64,000 bases of DNA from Anaeramoeba flamelloides. Taxonomy: Eukaryota > Metamonada > Anaeramoebidae. Location of the stretch: contig JANTQA010000015.1 in assembly GCA_027625915.1 (NCBI GenBank), positions 9,453,001 to 9,517,000 of the forward strand. The letters are read 5' to 3'. Position 1 is the first letter of the stretch. Each line of letters starts with the position of its first letter. The notes beneath the pieces were generated by a model. It searched no databases. It saw only the letters and a list, made by a program, of their open reading frames with translations, and was not told the origin of the DNA. This document shows positions 11,375 through 23,457 of the stretch, one piece after another. Both the position numbers and the translations under genes were made by a program.

Positions 11375-11515
11375 AGTTTAGTTCAAAAAATGCGAAAAAA
11401 AATTACACTTTTTTTTGTATAAAAAGAGTCTCGTTATAACCATTATTATTTAGATTGATAAGTCTTTATTTAATTGTAACAAAGTACAAATCTGGTAAAA
11501 CATGTTTGAATGTTT

Positions 11516-12083
11516 GTAAACTCCATTTCATTCAAAGGGGCCCAGCCAAAAATGAAAAAGTCACTTTTTTAAGAATCAACCAAACTTATATTGTTTAGAA
11601 ATACGAGAAATAATAAACTTCATATAAGAGTCCATAATTATAAAAGAAACCCCTGAACAAACCATAAATTTCAAAAAAAAAAAAAAAATGATTAAAAAAT
11701 TTTTTGGGCCCCATTCATTGGAACGTCTAGTGCAAAATTCTCAATTTCTTTAGGAAATTAAAATCGTTGATAATAAGATTTTGTACTTGTAAATGTATGA
11801 ATTTTAAAAGAATATACAAAGATTAACTTTTCTTAATGTTTATTTGGGAGTTTCAAACATTTTTTTTCAAATTAACTTTTTGAAAAAAAAAATAAAAAAG
11901 AAAAGAAGAAAAAAAAAAAAAAAATCTGAAAAAACAAAAAAAACAAAATTTTACAAAATGAGAAAAAATAATTTTGATCTAAAAATTGAAAATTTTAGTT
12001 TGATAAGAGTAATGAATTAAACTCATAGAATGTCTTCCATTTCTTCAATAAAACTGGATCCCTTTGACTGAAAAAGAGTTTAG
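11516..12083. repeat. inverted-repeat element E (GGGGCCC family), copy 1
   Basis: The ends are AAACTCCATTTCATTCAAAG then GGGCCCA on the left, and TGGATCCCTTTGACTG then AAAAAGAGTTTA on the right. A second GGGCCCCATT lies inside at 11707. About 570 bp, no coding capacity. The GC-rich heptamer stands out against the AT-rich background. Copy 2 is at 16438-17144. Confidence 0.7.
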
Positions 12084-12479
12084 ATGCTTTGATCTTGATA
12101 CACGATCATGAAAAATTTTTTTGAAAAAAAAAATAAAAAATTTACTAATTTTTTACTATTAGATAACTTCAGTTATAATAAACACTATTGATTAATTAAA
12201 GATCTTGGGTCAAAAAAAAAATATTTTTAAATATATTTAACAATTTAAGTTGGAAAATCCAATTTTCCAGGTTCTATTAAGATTTTTTTTAGATTTCAGA
12301 ATAAAACAATTTATGAATATTTTTTTTCTTCTAGTTAAGAGGTTATAAACATATATATTAAAAGTGATTTAAATTTAATAAATATCTTTCAAATGGATAA
12401 TCAATTATTTTGTCTATTATGGAATTATTTATTCTTTTATATTGGAAAAAATATTTTTTTTGATTTTCCATTAGGTTGT

Positions 12480-12890
12480 CCAGAAATCAAAAGAATTAAG
12501 AAAAATCTTATAGATTTTACTCTATTATCTTAAATCAAAAAGACCAAGGTACTCTAAGGCACTCTACGGACACCTTTGTTTGGTTTTTTATAATTTTTGA
12601 AATAAAACAATTTTTTTTTAAAAATTTTCGGTTTATTTCAAAAAGTAAAAAAAACCTAACAAAAATCTATTGATTTTTCAAATAAATAGAAAATTCAAAA
12701 AAACCTAAAGAAAATCGATTGATTTTCCAAATAAAATAAAAAAACCTCAAAAAAGCTAACAAAAATTCATGGCATTTGATGAAATAAATAGAAAACTCAT
12801 CAAAATATAAGGACACTTTTCCAGAATTTGAAATAATAGAGTGAAATCTTTGATTTTACTGAATTATTTTAAATTCTGGAAAGACTAATG
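12480..12890. repeat. hairpin-flanked palindromic element F, copy 1
   Basis: A 65 bp hairpin at each end (12480-12545, decayed, and 12818-12882, well kept: TTTCCAGAATTTGAAATAAT with its complement). They enclose a core with CCTAACAAAAATCTATTGAT and related inverted segments plus GGTTTATTTC. The same layout recurs at 32740-33180 and 47450-47890. Confidence 0.55.
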
Positions 12891-12919
12891 GTGATTTTTT
12901 TATAATTTTTGAAATATTT

Positions 12920-13300
12920 AAAATAGAAGGTTTCTACTTCCATCTGAAAACTAAGAAATTTTACAAATTATCTCAATAGATATTCTTGTGTTTATAATAA
13001 GAATAAAATAAAAACAAAATTGTGTAATCTATGCAAAGAATATTTCAACTGAGAAATCATTGAAGATATAGATCATTTTTTTCTAGATTGTTCATTCGAT
13101 AAAGAAAGCCAAATAAATTGGATTGAAATTTTAATTCAAATTAACAAAAATAATCAGAATAATATCATTGATATTATTCAAAATAAAGAAAAATTATTTA
13201 TTTTGTCATTAGTTAAGGATAAAGAAAATTATTATTCTTCATTGAAATTTCTAAACAAAAAATTCAAAATTCTGAAAAACCTAACAGCTTTTAGGTGAAA
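12920..13300 (+). mobile_element. LINE fragment: C-terminal zinc-knuckle end of reverse transcriptase ORF
   Basis: Forward-frame translation gives KLCNLCKEYF, then EIIEDIDHFFLDCSF, the Cys-x2-Cys ... Asp-His ... Cys signature found at the C-terminus of many non-LTR retrotransposon ORFs. It continues with IIDIIQNKEKLFILSLVKDK. At least one in-frame stop interrupts it. The same segment occurs at 46500-47300. It is a 5'-truncated, inactive copy next to element F copy 1. Confidence 0.6.
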
Positions 13301-13494
13301 TTAACCACCACCACCCTCCCTTCAAAATAAAAAAAAATACTCAATTTTTTTGTATTCTGGAAAAACTAATAATGTTTTAATAGCCTTTGTTTTTATCTTT
13401 TCAAAAATTGATTTTTTAATCAAAACAAAAATTTAAAAAAGCACTATCCCAAAAATTCTATTATTGGAAAAATAAAAGTTCAAATAACAAAAAA

Positions 13495-13960
13495 TCAAAA
13501 TTTGAAAAATAAATTACTTCTTATTATCGATTTCCAAAGGATTAAATTTCTTTAATTTAAAAACAAATTGTTTTCAATCAGTTTACAGCCAATTTAAATC
13601 AATTCAATTTAATTTGTAGTTATTTTGTAACTCTCAACATTTGACAAGATAAGGGGTTTTATAATATTCTTGAAATAAAAATAACTCTTTTGAAAAATGA
13701 AAAAAATAAAATCTTTGAGATCTCAAAAAGTATCAAAGAGTTAGTATTCAAAATCAACATTGTTGTTTCCAAAATTTGAAGTCACAGCAATTGAAATTTG
13801 AAATCTAGGATAGCTCTTTTTGACGCTTTTTAGGAACAGTATTTATTCATATTTGATTGTTGATTTTTGGAGATCTGTACTACACCAAATGTTGGTTTGT
13901 TGTTAATAAATACTAATCACTCCTAAAAAGATTACAAAAATTTTTTTTCCCTTTCAAAAA
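13495..13960 (+). repeat. dispersed repeat R1, copy 3
   Basis: The most diverged of the three R1 copies, same orientation. It keeps AAAGGATTAAATTTCTTTAA, TTATTTTGTAAC, AACTCTTTTGAAAAATGAAA, TTTGGAGATC and the closing TTGTTGTTAATA-like block. It lies directly upstream of the Furry gene. Confidence 0.65.
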
Positions 13961-14246
13961 TTTATATTCACAGTAATTACTCAATACTAAAATGATATAT
14001 TTCTTGAATGTTAAATTTCCTCAAGTTTGAGAAGAAAGAGTTTACTGACAAGGTTCTACTTAAAAAATTGAAAATGAAAGAATAGCCTTAAATTTTTAAA
14101 AAATCCAACTCAAAATAATTCTGGTTCACAAAAAATTACTGTTTGTTTGGAAGACATCTTTAAATTTACACTCTATACTCAACCCAATTTTGAACAAAGA
14201 AAGTGATTTCGCATAATAATAACAAAATCAGATGTAATTTCATTTT

Positions 14247-15002
14247 TTGCTTTCATTAAAAAATTGGATTCAAATGTCTATTGCGCCTTTAACAACCAAT
14301 TTTTTAATAAAAGACATCTTGGAACAAATAGGGTGTCTTCTATATTACCGTTCTTGTTTACAATTAAATATTGAATTAGATCCCGAAAGCGAAAACATAC
14401 CTGAGGTTTTTTATCCAATTGTAACTCGTTCACAGCTTGTAAGCACTCTATTCCCGAACACACCTTTTCATTGTTTCTCTTTACATATTGATCAAATTCA
14501 AAACAAATATTTTTTATTCACAAAAAAAACCATACCTTTTGTTTCCAAAACCAATTCAATCCACAAACAAAAACAAAAACAAAAAATAAAAAAAAAAAAA
14601 ACCCAAACACAAAGTTAAAACAAGTCAACCTTTCCTTAGAAGACACTGAGTTGCATCTCCAAACACTACAACAAAGAATTACAATTCTTTCACATTTTAA
14701 TCCAATTCTTGTTGTTACTGGTTTGGTGAAGTTTGTCTTTTTGAATGTTGAAAAATTCAAGCCAATTGCAAAAAAATCTAAACGATCCAAGAACACAACT
14801 AAAGTAGCTTTACCAAATTCGATTGAGGAGTTTAATATTATTGAGCAATACGAAGAAAAAACTCCAAGATATTTTGCATTACAAACATTACTTTCTTGTT
14901 TAAATTTTTTAATAAACAATGGTTTAATCAAAAAAATTGAACAATTCCCAAACTCAATCATTGATTTGTTTTTTGGTTATTTGAAATCTTCCTTTTCATA
15001 TG
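14247..15002 (+). CDS. FRY: Furry (FRY/Tao3/Mor2) family protein, N-terminal exon
   Basis: Known role: Furry proteins are very large HEAT-like scaffolds that activate NDR/LATS kinases in cell-polarity and morphogenesis signalling. This exon gives MSIAPLTTNFLIKDILEQIG (ATG at 14274, a possible start) and, in another frame, FALQTLLSCLNFLINNGLIK, which lines up with the family's RRDLAVEFIFCLVLIEVLKQ block just before the HPxID helix. The frame changes inside an A13 tract near 14588, in a Lys/Gln-rich linker, by a net -1. The exon ends TATG before GTAAATC at 15003, phase 1. A short coding-like stretch at 14090-14202 may be an earlier exon, so the true N-terminus is uncertain. Confidence 0.65.
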
Positions 15003-16437
15003 GTAAATCTTTTTTCATTTCTTGATGATTCTTTTCTTTTTTTTATTTTCTTCTTTTTTTTTTTAAATGAAAAAAAAAAAAATATCGATTCGAACTTTGC
15101 GAATCCAAAAAAATTTTAAAAACAGCAGTTTTAAAAAAGTGTGAAAAAAAAGTTTTTATTTGAATTTGGAAATCCGATCTCTTGGTATTTATCAACTTTT
15201 TTTTTTTAAAAAATATCTTTTATGAATTTTATTTGGTCAAACTTTTTGAAAAGACTTTAGTTGCTGTTCAAAAGATTATGTTTTTTTTAATTTATGAATA
15301 ATTAATGCTCGAAACAAATTTTTAAGAACCAATTATTGTTTAAAGGGATCAAAAATAAAAAAAAAAAAAAAAAAAAGAATTATTTTTTGAAAATCGTTAA
15401 AAACTGAAAATAATTTAATACCTTTTTTTTTTTTTTTCTCGATCTCTTCCATTTTCTGACCCAATCATATTTTTCTGTTTTTGACAAAAGCCTATAATCT
15501 CACTCCAAATCATCAAAAATCTTCTTGTCAATGGAATAAACAATTTTGATACTCTTAATTTTCGAAAAATTTTTTGATGAGTTGCTTCGAATTGATTCAA
15601 AGACTTTTAAAATCAGCGACTTACCTCAATTCTTGAAAGGGTATTCTTTCTAATAGTTTGAAAAGAAAAAAAAAACAAAAACAAAAGAAAAACCCTTTTT
15701 TGAAAAAGTAAGAATATCCTTCTTTTCAATCTCTGATACAATCTTTGGAATCTCAAAGTTATTTTATTTTAAATTCGAGAAGTGAAGGACTCCGAATTTG
15801 AGGTCCGCAGAATATTGAAATTCAATGTTACTGATAAATTCAATTTATTTTACTAAATTTTTAGTTAAATTTCTATTTTTGAAATCAATAAACTCAACAA
15901 ATAAAACAACTCAAGAGATAGAATCTTTTGAAAGTCAAGTCAATTTTATAAAGATTTCTTCAGATTTAAACGTATATAATTCATGAATCAAAACTTGTGT
16001 AAAAAAATTTGTCAACTGGAAAATGAATTAAAAATTTTCAGATATTTCTTTGAATTTATCAGTAACCATTTTATTAATAATCTGTTGAAGGAAATATAAA
16101 AGATATCAAATTTTGGAAATTGAATTGAAAATATTTTTTTTGATAAAAGCATTTTGGGAATTTCTCCAACAAAGTCAGGCTCAAATTTAAAATCAATATT
16201 ATTTACTTCCTATACCACTAACTAACCCACGGCAATTATTATCAGAGATATGAAATTTTAATGACAAATCGAGAAATTACAGATTAAATTATCTTTTCAT
16301 GCCTATGTCAATAATCACTCATTTTTTGTTTTTTTTTGCTGGTAATATGAAATATTTTCCAAAATATTAAAGACCTGTGATAATCCATAAATTTGTGATC
16401 AAAAAAATGAAACAAATTAAAAATTGAATAAAATTTT

Positions 16438-17144
16438 AAACTCTGTTTCAGTCAAAGGGGCCCAACGTTTTTTTCAAATATCAATTATTTTATATAATTG
16501 ACCTTTGAAGAACAAATCAGAAATAAACAGAATAATACACCTCAAAGAAATGTTGATACATGTCTGAAAGAATATTAATAAATCAATAGCTTTTCTTAAA
16601 AATTGAAAAACCAAAATTCTTAGGGCCCAATTGAGAAAAACAACGATGTTTGTTTTGAACTTCTACTGGTATTTGAATAATAAATATCAAACATTTTTCA
16701 CTTCATTTTCCATACTTTTCTTTTAGAAATTAAGCCCTCAAACAAAGTTTGTTGGTATTTGTGGTCTCTATTTGAAAAAGGAAATGAAAATGAAGTGAAA
16801 ATTTTTCACATTTATTAAACAAATATCAAGATCAAAGATCAAATTGAATTCCAATAGAAATCAATATGATTTCTCAACAATCTTTACATGGTTTCAATGA
16901 CATTAGAATAACAAGTTTTGACCAAGTGACTATTGATCTTGCAATAAAAAAATTTTTTGCAAATGAATGACGTTTTTAAAAAAAAAATCGAAAAAAAAAA
17001 ACAAAAATGTGTAGAAATGTGAAAAAATGATTTCAATTTTGAAAATTTTCAAAATAAAATTTTTCTTCTAATATCTATGCAAACTCTTTAAACACGTGTA
17101 TTATACACATTACAACTGGGCCCCTTTGACTGAAAAATAGTTTA
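16438..17144. repeat. inverted-repeat element E (GGGGCCC family), copy 2, interrupted
   Basis: The ends AAACTCTGTTTCAGTCAAAG then GGGCCCA, and TGGGCCCCTTTGACTG then AAAAATAGTTTA, match each other better than those of copy 1. The copy is about 140 bp longer than copy 1 because a complete palindromic element C (16664-16830) sits in its middle, just after the internal GGGCCC. Confidence 0.75.
16664..16830. repeat. short palindromic element C, copy 3, nested in element E
   Basis: It starts ACTGGTATTTGAATAATAAA and ends with CAAATATCAAG; inner arms are TTTTTCACTTCATTTTC and GAAAATGAAGTGAAAA. Removing it restores element E to the length of its other copy, so it inserted after E. Confidence 0.7.
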
Positions 17145-17947
17145 GTTTTAATTTCTTAAAAAAAATGACTTACAAACCTAAAAAGCTTTAAAAAATATGT
17201 AAAAATGTTATAACCGATACTTTATTATTTCGATTTTTTATAACATCATAAAATTATATCTGAAATTTTTGAGTTTGGCAAGACGTTTTCAGGAAATAAT
17301 TGTTAAATTTGTGTCAACTATTTTAATTCGTGAGAAAATAGAAATAAGCGATATATTAGGAACAAACTCCCTTAAATCGCATTGTATCGCTAAAAAATTA
17401 TTTTTAGGAATTTCCCTATTATAATCAAATATTATTTTTACACTTATCCAAAGCTCAATGGGTTTCTGGAAATGATGCGGATAAACGATAATATTTTAGG
17501 ATTTTGGTTTTTGAAACCTATCGGGTTAAATTTCGAATTTTGATTTTGAAAAAATGGAAAAATTTGGAAAAAAAATCAATTTTAACAATTTCTATTGATT
17601 TTGCATTTTTTCAAGTCAATAAATATGAATTTTTAACATAAAAGTAATTCCCACTTAACCTTAAAATTAGGATAGCCATTAATGAAAATTAAAAATAAAA
17701 AAATTAAAACAGTTCAAAAAATCAATTTGCAGAATCTTGGTTACCTTTCAGAAATTTAAAGAACTTCAAGACTGCAATCATTTTACTTAATCTAACCACT
17801 CTTTAATTAATTATAAAGTCGAAAATTGTATTTATTTAATATAAGCAAGAGAGAAAGACCCCTCTCAATAACTAAAATTATCGAGTTATTTTTTTTATTA
17901 AAATGTGATCAATTATTTAAATTTAGCTAGAAATGAAATATTAATTA

Positions 17948-18479
17948 TTACAGCCATTCCAAACCTACCGTGGAAGTTGTCAGACATAGAAATTGATTGT
18001 TTCTGTCTCTTTTTAATACAAAAAAAAAACAATCTTCTGTTATACACTATCACATAATTTGATGGTTTGACATAGGTTTTTTTTAAAAAAATATTCTTAT
18101 TTGAAAAACATTGAGAAAACAAATTGTGTTGTTTATGAAAACAAATTCAAAAATTCAAAACAAAGATTTCAAAGAATGAAGATAGAATATAAATAATTAC
18201 TTTCAAACAGTTCTTGTCTTTTGATTTTTAGATATTTAGAAATTGAAGATCGACAAAAAATCTGAAAAATTTACTAAATTGTTTGATCGTTCATATGGTT
18301 TGAAGTAAAAAATTCAAATGTACAATAAATTTTCTAATAGAAATTTTTGTTGTATTATAAAATTTCACTGTTTATAATAGGCTATTACATAACCATAAAA
18401 CATAAAAAGAAAAGTATGATACAGAAAATGAATTTTCTATTTATCATATATTCCATGTTTGGTTTGGAATGGCTGTAAT
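17948..18479. repeat. inverted-repeat element K
   Basis: 532 bp bounded by ATTACAGCCATTCCAAACC and its exact complement GGTTTGGAATGGCTGTAAT. It is non-coding, with a 19 bp perfect inverted repeat. It lies about 230 bp before the Furry acceptor site. No second copy in this window. Confidence 0.65.
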
Positions 18480-18713
18480 ATTCTATTATATTTCACACAA
18501 ACACATACAGAAATTAATTCACTTACAAAATAATTCGAATCTTGAATATCAACTATTAAACTTCAAAAGTTTTTGAATATGTAATTAAAAGCAGTATAAA
18601 GTATTTAAAAATAAAACAACATATTAATTTTTTTTTTATTAAAACCCCTTTTCAAAATTTCACAAATAAACAAATTAATCCCTAATCAAAAAAAAAAACA
18701 AAACAATTTATAG

Positions 18714-19412
18714 CTATAAAATATTTAGCACGTGAATGCTTAGGAATTTTTTCAATATTTGATAACCATTTTGAAACCATAACAACAAAATTTGTGAAGG
18801 CCTTATCTAAAAAAGTAAAAAAATCAGAATTAAAATCCTTGATTTCATATGAAAGGTCACTCCAATCGCTTTATTTTAACTTGGAAACGATCAAATCTAC
18901 AAAGATCACAATCAATTTTTTAAATAACTATAATAAAATAATTACCAAATCATCAAATAATTCGATGTATAGGAAATGTGTGTGTCAAAATATTATCATC
19001 ATTTTTAGTAAAATTTATCCGAATTGGAGTCAAACAAAAACATCACAATTTGAATTATTAAAAAAAAAGCAATTACTCAAGTTAAAAAAAAAAACACCAG
19101 AATTATATAATGATTTATTTTTACAATTCTGTAAATGCTATGAAACTGTAAAAAAATGGTCGAAGAGAACAAAACTGCAATTATTTTCTTATAAATGTTT
19201 ATTAAATTTAATTTCTTTTTCGACAAAAGAATTTTTTTTTGATGATGGTGTTGATCAGAAAAAAAATTCAAATAAGGGGTTAAAATTTATTAATTTACTT
19301 CAAAATGGCATGAAATCAAAAGAATTAAGAATACATTGTTTAAAATATTATTTAGAATTTTTAGAAAATTTAAATCCAGATCTTTTAAGCAATGATAATA
19401 ATATCAAATTTC

Positions 19413-19462
<50 letters not shown>

Positions 19463-21439
19463 AATAATAATTCCATGCATAATAATAGTTCAAATACAAA
19501 TACCAATCCCAATTCGAATGAAAATCAAATTTATGAAACTTTAATACCTTTTTTATTTTATGATCAAACAAAGAAAATTAATAATTTACCAATGGAAGAA
19601 ATTGATATTATTTATAAGATAATAATAAAAATTACCAATTTTGGATTTAATTTTGATTTTATCATTGGGTTATTATTAGAATTATTTCATAATGAAAAAT
19701 TAAGATTTGACTACCAATTAATTTTATTTCAAACATTTTCACTCTTATATGAAACGAAATACAAACAAATTGAAAAATATAATTTTAAAATATATTCAAT
19801 TTTAGAAAATTATTTATTAAAAAAAGCCTTTTCAAGTGAAATCTCAAAACAAGTACATGAATTGATGATACCATTTCTTTTAAAAATTATTTTAAAAATA
19901 CTTATCAATGGGAAAGATAAAGGGAAAGGGAAAATTAGAGGGAAGGGAAAAGGGAAAGAGAACACAAAAGAAAAAAAGAAAGACAAAGAAAGCCAAAACG
20001 AAAAAGATAAGGACAAAAATAAGGAGAAAGAGAAAGGGAAAAATAAAGATAAGGATAAAGACAAAGACAAAGAGAAAGAAAAAGAGAAAGAAAAAGAAAA
20101 AGAAAAAGATCAAAGTAAAGCTATTATCAAAGAGAAAAAAAATTTTTTTATAGAAAAATATTTAAATTTCATTTTTTCATCTAATAAAAAAATTTCTAAT
20201 ATCGCAATGAATTCAATTCAAGAATATTTAATGATCTCAAATGAATTAAATAATAGATTTTTTAATATTTTGAATTTAATAATAAAATTACTTCAAGATG
20301 TTACTTCATTTTTATTTAATTATAAAAACAGACTTGATCATTCATTAAAAATCATTTTTCAATTACTTTTTATCATTTTAAAACAAATTTCAACATATTT
20401 AACCCAAAAAAAAATCAAAACCAATTTAAAAATCAATTTTGAAAGATGGTCTTCAATAAAAAATAGATTAATTGGCTGCTTTATTATTTGGATATCTTTT
20501 AATAAATCATGGATCAAAAAAGAAATAATAAAATTATTAAGAATATTAGGAGAAAAGCCATTTTATTCATTTGAAAAAAAATTACAAAAACAACAATTAT
20601 TAAAAACAAATAAAAATTATAAAATAAATAATAATAAAAAAACGATCGATAAAGCAATAACAAACAAACAAAGACGATATAATAATTTTGAAAAGAAAAA
20701 AAATGAAAAAAAAAAAACCAAAATCAATGATTTTGATAAAGATCAAAATAAAATCAAGGATCACTTAATACATTCATTATTAATTAATTTAAAATTAATA
20801 AATGATCAATATACTGGCAAAGATTGGCTCTATCAATTTTGCAAATGGATTAAATTAAATTTTAAAAAATTTACCAAATCATTTGTTTGGATTTTTAATA
20901 TTACCTGTAATTATTTAACAGATCCAAAATTAACTAATTTCATTATTGAAAAAATTAATTTAAATGAGCATCATAATTTTGAACATCTAATTTCATATTA
21001 TTTTAATATAATGGGGATTTTATATTCACTTTTAAAGATACCAAAAAATTTAATAATAATACCAGAAACATTAAAAATTCAAACAATACAACAACTTTCT
21101 GATGATATTAATAGTATTAATTTTAATAAAAATACTACAAGCAATAAACAAATTGATAATAATAATTTAAATGATAAAAAAAATAATAAAGATAATAACA
21201 AGAATTCAAAGGAAAGGGAAAAAGAAAAAGTAAAAGGAAAAGAGAAAGGAAAAGAGAAAGGGAAAGAAAAAGGGAAAGAGAAAGATAAAGGAAAAGATAA
21301 AGATAAAGGAAAAGAAAAAGGGAAAGAGAAAGAAAAAGGAAAAGAGAAAGATAAAGGAAAAGATAAAGAAAAAAAAAAAGACAAAGAGAAGGAAAAAAAA
21401 AAAGACAAAGAAAAAGAAAAAAAAAAAGAAAAAGAAAAA

Positions 21440-21470
<31 letters not shown>

Positions 21471-23417
21471 GACAAAGAAAAAGAAAAGAAAAAAGACAAA
21501 GAAAAAGAAAAGAAAAAAGACAAAGAAAAAGAAAAAAAAAAAGACAAAGAAAAAAAAAAGGAAAAAGAGAAAGAAAAAGAGAAGGAAAATGATTATAATG
21601 AAGAAGATGTAGATAACCAAGAAATGGATTTAATAACTTTCATAAAATATGAAAATAACATTCCCAATCATCAAAATGATCTCAAGATTGAAAAGAGTAA
21701 TAAAAATATAATTGAAGAAAATATTGAACAAAAGCCAATACAATCTAACAAAAAAAAAGGAGTAATTAATATATTTCCATTTCAAAAAAAGAAAAAGAAT
21801 AACCAAGAAGAATTAATTTTAAATTTAACGAAAAAATCACCACAATTTACGGATTTAGATTCTGATTTGAATTTAATTTTAGTAAAAAGATTAATACAAA
21901 CTCTTTTTGAATTGTTAAAATCCAATAATTCGATTAGAAAATGTCTAATTTATTCTTTAGCGAATTTAGATCCAAAATCTTTTGAATTTTTTTATCCATT
22001 ATTAAAAAAATTTGAAATTAATCGAAAAAAAGAAAAATATAATGAAAACAATGTAAATATGGAACAAATAATTTATAAATATTATACAAAAGAATATATT
22101 TTAAATTTGTTAAAAGAAATTTTAATAAATTTACCATCACATGTCTTGATTGAAAACACTTTTATTAATAATATTTATAGTGAGCTCTTTTCAATATTAA
22201 TCAATACCAAACTAAATATATTAGGCAAAACCTTTAACAAAATCAAATTATTAGTAATTCAAATCATGACTTTATTTTTGAAACTTTATAATAAAAATTT
22301 TCTCCAGAACAATAAAAAAAAAATGAATGAAAAATACAGAAAAAAAATGGAGAAAAATAAAATAAAGCAAGGAAAAAAAGAAGAAGAAAAATTACATTTA
22401 GTAAATTTAATACCAACTTTCAATTTTATAGATGATGAAATTGACAAAATATTTCAAAAATATAACATAATTAAAGATTTTTCTTTTGATAAAAAATATT
22501 GTAGAATACAAACATGCGAAATTATTATTTTCATAATTTTAAATAATGAAAATAACAATTACAGCACGAACTATGATGATGATCAAGAAAAAATCATTGA
22601 AAATCTTGAAAAAAACAAAAAAAAAAACAAAAAAAGTAAGCAAAGTCAAAAGGATTTAATGACTTTATCATCTTCATCCTCATCTTCAATAAATATATTA
22701 AAACATAAAAAATCATTCCAAGGTATTGAAATGCAAAATATAGATTTAAATAATTCAAAGTCTTCAACAAACCCCATAAAATCTCTTTCAATGAAGAAAC
22801 AAAAACAAAATGAAGAAGATCTGTCCAATCGTACGATAATAATCAATGAGAAATTAAAATTTGAAAATATTTTGAAAAAAAAAAACCAGTTGGAAAATCA
22901 AAAATTAAGAAAATATTTATTTATTCAATGTTTAAATCTTTTAAAAGAAATTTTAAGAATTTCACCAATATTTAATTATAATTTTGAAAGAAGAATTTTT
23001 TCATTTTTAAATTTAATTCTGAAAAAATATTCATTTTTACAAAATTTCATTTTAAAAGTATTAATTGTATTTTTAACAAAAAATCCTCAAACTTTTAATA
23101 TTTTTTTAGAATTATCTTGTTTAGTAATCCCTTTAGCTAAAATTAATCAAATAATTAATTTGAAAAATGGTAATTTCCAAAATAACAATCTTGATAATAA
23201 TAATTATAATGGTAATATTGATAATAATCAAGATAATGATAATGATAATAAAAAATCTCAACAAGATCAAAAAAATTTAAAATTCACAGAAACTTTTGAC
23301 ATTACACCATCTAATGATAATAATAATAATAATAATAATAATAATATTAATAATAATAATATTAATAATAATAATATTAATAATAATAATATTAATAATA
23401 TTAATAATAATATTAAT

Positions 23418-23457
<40 letters not shown>

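Larger units (their letters stand above)
15003..18713 (+). other. 3.7 kb intron of the Furry gene
   Basis: It starts GTAAATC and ends AACAATTTATAG. The donor leaves one base (G) and the next exon supplies CT, giving an Ala codon between SSFSY and IKYLARECLG, which matches the continuous family block. Two inverted-repeat elements (16438-17144 and 17948-18479) lie inside. The remainder (15003-16437 and 17145-17947) shows no recognisable feature. Small open frames at 15415-15600 and 17913-18122 on the minus strand have no support. Confidence 0.65.

Noticed and set aside
15415-15600. 61-codon minus-strand frame in the Furry intron
   Set aside because: It looks slightly LINE-like but no RT or zinc-knuckle motif was found; too short to support.
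17337-17475. AGCGATA/ATCGC motifs resembling the element H subterminal array
   Set aside because: Only three or four loose matches and no terminal repeat; not enough for another H copy.
17913-18122. 69-codon minus-strand frame
   Set aside because: It overlaps the left end of element K inside the Furry intron and lacks any recognisable motif.
19810-21620. Several minus-strand frames rich in Phe, Ser and Leu opposite the Furry gene
   Set aside because: They are mirror translations of Lys/Glu-coding purine runs; no start context or similarity.
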